64,000 nucleotides of DNA from Vermamoeba vermiformis (Eukaryota; Tubulinea; Echinamoebida), in assembly GCA_045837725.1 (NCBI GenBank), contig JBEWZL010000209.1:434001-498000 (forward strand), read 5' to 3'. The notes under the pieces were generated by a model. The model was not told where the DNA came from, did no database searches, and saw only the letters and a program-made list of their open reading frames with translations. Shown in pieces: positions 57,595 through 64,000 of the stretch (positions are counted from its first letter, which is position 1; every line of letters begins with the position of its first letter). The translations under genes and the position numbers were made by a program.

Positions 57595-58457
57595 TTAGCT
57601 GTCAATGTGCTCTAACTTGCCTTGTCTAATTAAAGTCTCGGCCTCTGAGCGTCGCATAAGCGTTTGAGTATTTTTCTTGAGCGTGATCGGACCAGATTCC
57701 GTTACAATCGTGCCAATGTCTTCCAATACACGTACTTCGATGAAAAGGTCCTTAGGTGGGTGTTGTAAGTTCTATATAGGCCACCAAATCAGTCAAATAT
57801 TACATTTGAAAAGTAGATCTAGTTAAAACTTACCGCGGTCAGATCCAATCCTCGCAGAGAACGCATATAAGTTCCTAATAACTTGTCGTATCCGCTAAAG
57901 AAGTTCACTTCGTGCGTATTTGGATTAACTTTGATATCTTGAGGAATAACAACACCGACTTCCCATCGAATCCGTTCGAGTCGTCTTAGTCGCTCCATTC
58001 TGTAATACTCGAAGTTAATTATAATAGTCGTATAATATGACCTTTAAGGTACTTACAAATACGCAAGCATACATTGCTTGTTGCGGAACGTGCTGTGATG
58101 GTGCACGACGAGTTGCGCGTAGACTGCTGGATCTTTTTGTAATTCGCTTGCTTTTGTTCTAAATAATTATATAAATATTTATTTACTATTATCATAGCTA
58201 TTTAACTGTTTATTGACAATTTGGCTGATAAATCCAACGGAAACTTACTTGGCAATTGTTTCTGTGGCTTTAAACAATGCATTTGTTTCGGACACGACTT
58301 GCTTTCGTAAATCTTCCTAATATTTTATTATAATTAATATTTAGTTCGCCAGTTGAAAGCAGATTTGATTAATTACATTAAACGGCTCTAAACGATCCGA
58401 TGTCTTTAAATCTCGTAATAACTCAATAGCTGCTTCTCCATATACACGCTTTTCCAT
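57595..58457 (-). CDS. PSF1: GINS complex subunit PSF1
   Basis: Five minus-strand exons (58377-58457, 58249-58316, 58057-58158, 57834-57999, 57595-57771) give 197 residues, the normal PSF1 length. Diagnostic stretches are MEKRVYGEAAIELLRDL at the start, HHHSTFRNKQCMLAYL, the helix RLRRLERIRWEVG, the near-invariant TYMRSLRGLDLT, and the C-terminal B domain from PPKDLFIEVRVLEDIG to IRQGKLEHID. PSF1 with SLD5, PSF2 and PSF3 forms GINS, which joins CDC45 and MCM2-7 as the replicative helicase in the nucleus. Only 171 bp separates its start from the divergent ALG1 start, so they may share a promoter. Confidence 0.95.
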
Positions 58458-58628
58458 CGTTTGTTGTCTTACAAGTCAAATCAAAATTCAAATTATTAGT
58501 GATTTTCGGCGGGAAACTTTTTTTGGTTGATTTTCCTCCCTGATTGACCTGGTCAGACCTTTCAAAATCACTTTGTTGCACAACAACACGATCGTATTGC
58601 TGCATACCATAGGCCATCATAGACGATT

Positions 58629-60856
58629 ATGAAGCAACGTGCAGCGATCTTGGTGCTTGGTGACGTGGCTCGTTCGCCACGGATGCAATATCATGCCCTG
58701 TCATGTGCTAATCAAGCTGATATGGATGTAGATATTATTGGATATCCAGGTATAATTAAACTCTCTCTAAGAGAAAACCTATAAATAAGATTTGATATTT
58801 TATTTAAAAGATCACGTCTTAAAAATACCGTCAGTTTGCTTTTGAGCTATTGTTAATTAATATAAAATATTTTTTAGGCAAGGGAAAGTGTTTCGACGAG
58901 TTGGAATCAAATCCACGAATTAAAAAGCACTTTATGCAGCCAATCAAGCTTCCTCGCCTAGTCGACAAATTGTTTGTATTACGCTCGCTAATTAAGCCAA
59001 TTTTACAATTATGGACGATGTTTTATATGCTATTCAAAATACAGAAACCTGACTTTTTGTTAATCCAAGTAAGTCCTTCATAAATAATCCAAGAAATATT
59101 CTTTATTACAATTTCATATTATGTTATATCGAATTTTTTCATATTTGTCGCAACAAGAAAATATTTTAGGGTGAGATCCAAAACAAAATTTCGGATCGAC
59201 TAAGTATTGATTAATAGAACCCACCGGCGATTCCAACCCTATTCGTCGCTCATATAGTATGCCTACTACGCCGTTCAAAGCTAATTATTGATTTCCACAA
59301 CTATGGCTACACAATTATGGAAATGTCGAAGACGGGTCATAGCCGCAAAAATCATCCAATTGTAAAGCTAGCTAAATGGTTCGCAAATATATATTCTATA
59401 TGTGCCCGAGACCTATATTAATATGGTGCTATTGTAGGTATGAAAGACGATTTGGTCGTGGAGCCTATGCCAACTTATGTGTGTCTCAAGCAATGCAAGC
59501 GGATCTGAGATTGAACTGGAAAATAGAGTAAGTCATTTGGCCCTATATATAAACAATACTATAGTATTTATTATTGAGTATTAATTAATCCGGATCTGTT
59601 GAACAGGGCACATGTTTTGTACGACAGACCACCTGCGTTTTTCAAAGAAGCAAAATTGCAAGATAAAGAAGAGGTAGTAGCACCTTATTATAATACCCAT
59701 TGATAATGTATTTACTATACTAATTGATATCCTATTATTAGCTGTTACAAAAGTATGATTTCGGAAAGGACAAAAATAACGAGTAAGAAAAGCTATCAAA
59801 ATTGTTATTTAGCATTATTTTAATAATTAAATTTATGCAGATTAGCATTCTTTGCGAAGAAAAAATTGCGAGAAGATCGACCAGCACTTATTGTATCATC
59901 GACAAGTTGGACTATTGACGAGGTAACTAGATCTGCCTTAATGTTTCGATTTTTAACGAAGTAATAGGACTTTGGCATATTATTCGATGCAGTTGAGCTG
60001 TGCGAGAAGAAAGTTGAAGAATTCTTGAAGCAGAATCCAAAGTCCAAAAAAGGAAAGTCGATCGAGTTTCCTCAAGTCCATTTGGTTGTTACAGGCGATG
60101 GAGATATGAGAAAATATTATGAAGAGGAGTGGAAAAAGAAGAATTTTAATTATTTCAGATTGTTTACTCATTATATGCCGTACAGCGATTATGCTACTTT
60201 ACTTGGTACGTTAGATCTCACTTAATAGTGACTGCCTAGCCTTCAAATAATCTTTAAATATTATATACTTGGTATACATAACATTGGCATTAACTTTCAA
60301 TTTTATTGTTAATCAGGATCCGCTGACTTCGGCATCTGCTTGCACACCTCGTCCTCGAAGGTAGATCTGCCAATGAAAGTCGTGGATATGTTTGGCTGTG
60401 TCTTACCTGTAGTTGCATATCATTATCCTTGGTAAGTACTCAAAAAAGATTAGCTCCACATCCCGTTACAAATCGATTCGTAAATTAGATCCAGTAAATT
60501 CTTTTTATCTAAACTAAACTCGCTAACTTGCTACAAATATAATGTTTTAAACTACATCGCCTTACTGTCTATTTAATAGCTTGCAAGAGCTCGTACAAGA
60601 AAACAAAACTGGATTTACTTTCAAAAATACGCAAGAGCTCTCTCAATACTTATTTGTAAGTCTATATATCTAATACAATACTATTTATGCTAATCGACAA
60701 TGTAACTAGGATTTGTTGTCGAGTTTTCCGAACACATCCACGCTGGATTCGCTGCGTAACAACATTCGTAGTACACAAGCTAACTCACGTTGGAATGAGA
60801 ACTGGGCACGAACAGTATTGCCCTTGCTAAAGACCGATAATAAAAAGAAGAAGTAG
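58629..60856 (+). CDS. ALG1: Chitobiosyldiphosphodolichol beta-mannosyltransferase
   Basis: Eleven exons (58629-58749, 58878-59068, 59218-59378, 59438-59527, 59607-59673, 59742-59782, 59841-59922, 59968-60205, 60317-60431, 60580-60655, 60710-60856) give 442 residues. It transfers the first mannose from GDP-mannose to GlcNAc2-PP-dolichol on the cytosolic face of the ER in N-glycan synthesis. Typical ALG1 features are [16 protein letters not shown] at the start, [24 protein letters not shown] with [34 protein letters not shown] and the nucleotide-binding [12 protein letters not shown]. The early hydrophobic membrane-anchor region is shorter than in yeast. Confidence 0.94.
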
Positions 60857-61153
60857 ATCTGCTTAGACCGCGTAGGATCGTTCAAACGAAAACCGCTTGC
60901 TATTTTTTATTCTGCTCCTTGGCTTGTTACATGTAGTTGATGCGGCGTATATAAAGTTTAGAACATAAGGCCCTCCATTAATTGGTTTAAAAGGTGAGCG
61001 GCGGCCGCTTGGATCCGAAAGTCAACGATTGGTCAACATAACCAAAAATAGCGCCATCGCGGTCCGCGAAGATAATATTAAATCTTTTCGGTCGTGTTGA
61101 TTAATTTAATTCATTGTAACAATAGAACACAACGTACCTAAGTCGAACTAACC

Positions 61154-63117
61154 ATGCAAACAGTTACGGAAACGGTGACTGTTCAACAAAAACAGCCGAT
61201 CTCGAGCGAGGCACGCGTCATACTAATTTAAATATTATTAATACAGTTGCCTGTATTAAATTTACAATATTATTGGCATAATTGTTTTGTGGAATAACGT
61301 TTGATTTATTTTTGTGCTAATCCATTGTTTTACAGAAAGACAAGGAGTCAACGGTTAATATCGATAAGTTCCCAGTAGCTCCATATTATTTGGTGTACAT
61401 TTTGCACCTGCTTACGCTCCTCAGTTGGGTAAGATCAGATTTCGAATGACATGCTGTTATTATTTTGGCTGGTGGAACACTTATGCTAATGCTACGATAG
61501 ATTTTTGGAGGCGCGGTGTATTATTTGCCTGTCATATTTACTTTTGGCCTCAGTAAGTAATCCCAATCGAGATTTACTCATCCGAAAAACGAAAAATGAC
61601 TCCAAAAGATTCTGCGCAATGAATTTTGCTAAAAAAAGTACTAATATTTGTAAACTGAACAGTCCCTATTTTGGATCTTGTTAGAGGAGTCGACGATGTT
61701 AATCCAACGAAAGAACAAGAAAAAGTAATGGATAAAATGTGGAAGTACCGCATTCCGACTCTCGCTTGGGTACCCGCTCAGTTTGCTACTCTAATATTCT
61801 GCACGTGGATCGCCACGCATCAGACTCTGACTTGTAAGTTCTTTTCAGTGGATCGTAATCCACCCATCAAATTCTTAATTTATTGCTTTGCCTTAGAAAT
61901 GATTGATTAATTTGTCAAATATATCTAGTATATATTAAACGATCAATTTCTTAATATTATCCATTAGTAAGCGAATACATTGGCTTGGTAACGGGAATGG
62001 GCATTCACGCAGGTCTGGGAATTAATGTGGCGCACGAATTGACGCACAAATACACGAAATTAGAAAGATTAGCTGGCAAAGCATCAGTACGTAGTGAATA
62101 GTGATAAAAAATCTCCTCCGATTAGGTCGCGTACTGACTTTTTGTGGATGTAGTTAGCGGCAACTTGCTACTTGCACTTTTATATCGAGCACCCTGTAGG
62201 CCACCACTGGCACGTTGCTACTCCTAAAGGTATTATATGCCCCGTATTGGTCGATATGAAGTGAAGCTAACAACTTGCTGCCCAGATCCGGCTACTTCAC
62301 GCTTTGGCGAATCATTTTATAAGTTCTGGCCTCGTACAGTGATCTACTCCTTCCTTAGCGCCATTAACCTCGAGAGTGAGTATATATTCACACCAATAAT
62401 TATTCAAATGTGATACTAATAAGCTCAATAATTATGACAGAACAACGCCTCGCGAAGCAAAACAAACCAACGCATATTTTGTTCAATTTTGAAAATTTGA
62501 TCTTTTGGTGCTTCTTGGGTCCTATTATCATTATTACTGGTTTGACTTTGATGTTTGGAAACCTGCTTCAAGTCACCGTGTTCTTCCTCATCCAGTCAGT
62601 CGTTGGCTTCTCACTGCTGGAGCTCGTTAATTACATCGAACACTATGGTAATTATTCCCACTTAAAGTTAAGTTGAAAGCAGTTAAAAATTAACATTTTT
62701 TTTAGGTTTGGAACGCAAAGAAGTCAAGCCAGGCATTTACGAGCCAGTCACACCTTTGCACTCGTGGAATGCACCGTTCAGAGTGACGAACTACTTCTTG
62801 TTCAAATTGCAACGCCATTCTGATCACCATGCTTATCCTATTAGAAGGTAAGTCGTAAATTTTTTTCGTTGCGGATCCACAGGTTGGAGTCACTTTAGAG
62901 CCCTTGACTAACGTTATATATAACTAGGTATCAAATTCTTCGATCGTTTGAGGAGTCCCCTCAAATGCCCACTGGTTATGCCGGCATGATTCTATTGGCT
63001 GTCGTGCCACCATTGTGGTTTAAAGTGATGGATCCGCTCGTCAAAGATTTTAACTCGCGTACCACAGACAAGCACGTGTTTCATACCAATGAAAACGATG
63101 CTGCTAGATTTAACTAG
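61154..63117 (+). CDS. AlkB-type membrane di-iron alkane/fatty-acyl monooxygenase
   Basis: Ten exons (61154-61216, 61336-61428, 61501-61552, 61663-61833, 61978-62086, 62154-62229, 62286-62375, 62441-62647, 62706-62847, 62928-63117) give about 397 residues, the usual AlkB length. All histidine boxes of the family are present: HELTHK, EHPVGHHWH, NYIEHYG and LQRHSDHHAYPIRRYQ; they bind two irons and hydroxylate terminal carbons of alkanes or fatty chains. Several hydrophobic stretches fit a six-helix fold. Bacterial AlkB takes electrons from rubredoxin; none is fused or nearby. Nine introns show it is a resident nuclear gene. Alkane or lipid oxidation is inferred. The first exon's donor is weak. 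Confidence 0.9.
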
Positions 63118-63264
63118 CAGTAATGTACAGTACTATTAATAAAGTGTAAATAGTTGATTAACTTAGATTGGCAAGCGAATATCGTTTCCACGCTATTTTA
63201 TTATGTACAAAATTGTGGGTTTGTTATTGCTTGAATTCTTTTTGTATTTTAACCTATTTTTCAA

Positions 63265-64000
63265 TTACCAATCGAATTCACCATTGGCCTTTTGAAATAA
63301 GAAGTCTCTACCGTTCAAATGCATGACACCGTCGCGTAACGCTGCTTTTCGCTTACTACGCACACGTGTAACTTTTTCAAACAAACAAATAACAATGTTA
63401 TCTGTTTCAGGCTCTTTGTCTTCATCGTCGTCCAAATCCGATCCTAACTCGTCATCGTCTGAATTCAATTCTTCATCATCGCCAAGACCTTCGTCAACTA
63501 CTTTAGCTCTCTTATTTCCTTTCTACAATACCATTCATTAGTAACTATAACGAATACTACATCGAATAAAGCAATAACAGATCTCGGTAAACACGTGTAG
63601 ATCGAGCAATAAAATTCGCTTATTGTGCTACTCCTCAATAGTGAATATATGCGTACCTTAGCGGCCTTGGTACCCTCACTCCAGTTAGAGGGATTAGTAG
63701 CATGTTGTTGCAAGTTAGTGTTAATATTGTTCGACGCAACTTGGATCGGGGGCAAAATTGGTGCACCAGTAGTATTCGGCACTGAAATAGCACGACCATT
63801 GCCGAGCTGGAAGGTCTTGGTGCCACTAATAGGATTGATAAGGCCTAAATTCACAAATTCTTAGTAAAATGGTTTTTGGTCTGGATCGGATCAAGTGGCA
63901 CGTACCAGCGGCCGTGGTCATGACAATAGGATTATTAGCTGTTAACAGCTGATTGTTATTTAGTGTTCCCGGAATAGCATCAGGTGCGAGAGGTGTGTTG
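63265..64000 (-). CDS. TOA1: TFIIA large (alpha/beta) subunit, 3' part
   Basis: Minus-strand exons 63906-64000 (continuing beyond the window), 63657-63844 and 63265-63522 encode the middle and C-terminus. The end is diagnostic: an acidic block (DDDELGSDLDDDED), then DNIVICLFEKVTRVRSKRKAALRDG, MHLNGRDFLFQKANGEFDW and a stop. This C-terminal half forms the beta-barrel that contacts TBP and TATA DNA. The middle, rich in Asn, Thr, Pro and Gly, is the poorly conserved linker. The N-terminal four-helix-bundle part lies outside the window. Converges on AlkB. Confidence 0.92.

Noticed and set aside
61001-61018. GCGGCCGC next to GGATCC (NotI and BamHI sites), like a cloning adaptor
   Set aside because: Only these two sites; the flanks look like ordinary intergenic sequence and no vector sequence was recognised. 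A look at raw reads would settle it.
61154-63117. Bacterial contamination as source of the AlkB gene
   Set aside because: Nine phase-consistent introns and flanking eukaryotic genes ALG1 and TFIIA exclude it.
1-64000. tRNA or rRNA genes
   Set aside because: A few GGTTCGA-like boxes (for example near 24580 and 32408) lack the rest of a cloverleaf and lie in array introns.

Overview
The window is from a eukaryotic nuclear genome. Every sizeable gene is broken by short spliceosomal introns (about 50 to 250 bp, GT-AG, one probable GC-AG). The conserved genes are eukaryotic: GINS subunit PSF1, ALG1, an ARF-like GTPase, the TFIIA large subunit, an MFS transporter and F-box/LRR proteins. A free-living unicellular eukaryote, perhaps amoebozoan, fits best. 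Plant-style LRRs on a protist protein, a MYRF-like self-cleaving module and an intron-containing AlkB all point that way, but the species cannot be named from sequence alone.

About 0.15-49.8 kb is a dispersed tandem array of 13 complete paralogues plus one dead fragment, called P1 to P13 here (P3 and P6 on the minus strand). Twelve share one architecture: an N-terminal beta-rich candidate DNA-binding domain of about 140 residues; a basic nuclear-localisation motif; an acidic/Ser-rich activation-like region; a peptidase S74 / intramolecular chaperone auto-processing (ICA) domain of the MYRF type with its Ser-Lys dyad (S-D-I-x-I-K) intact; a short coiled coil; one membrane helix; and a C-terminal plant-type LRR ectodomain with Cys caps. 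P7 stops just after the membrane helix. The inferred role is a type II LRR receptor whose cytosolic half is an autoproteolytically released transcription factor, so sensor and effector are one polypeptide. The ICA exons are nearly identical between copies, while the N-terminal domains and LRRs have diverged and been shuffled.

Other genes lie between the paralogues: an F-box/LRR gene (2.6-4.3 kb), a membrane-anchored protein kinase (10.5-13.2 kb), a coiled-coil gene (19.2-20.1 kb), an MFS transporter (20.4-22.6 kb), and a secreted YWTD-like beta-propeller protein (37.0-41.1 kb).

From 50 kb the window becomes ordinary single-copy sequence. In order: a secreted HHIP-like glucose/sorbosone dehydrogenase with a folate-receptor-like N-terminus, an F-box/LRR protein, a small zinc-ribbon-like protein, an ARF-like GTPase with an altered switch II, GINS PSF1, ALG1, an AlkB-type membrane di-iron monooxygenase, and the 3' half of the TFIIA alpha/beta gene, which runs off the window. 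No rRNA, tRNA, CRISPR array or intact transposon was recognised.

Exon models were built by hand from splice signals, reading phase and comparison between paralogues. All complete models keep an open frame, but transcript evidence is absent.
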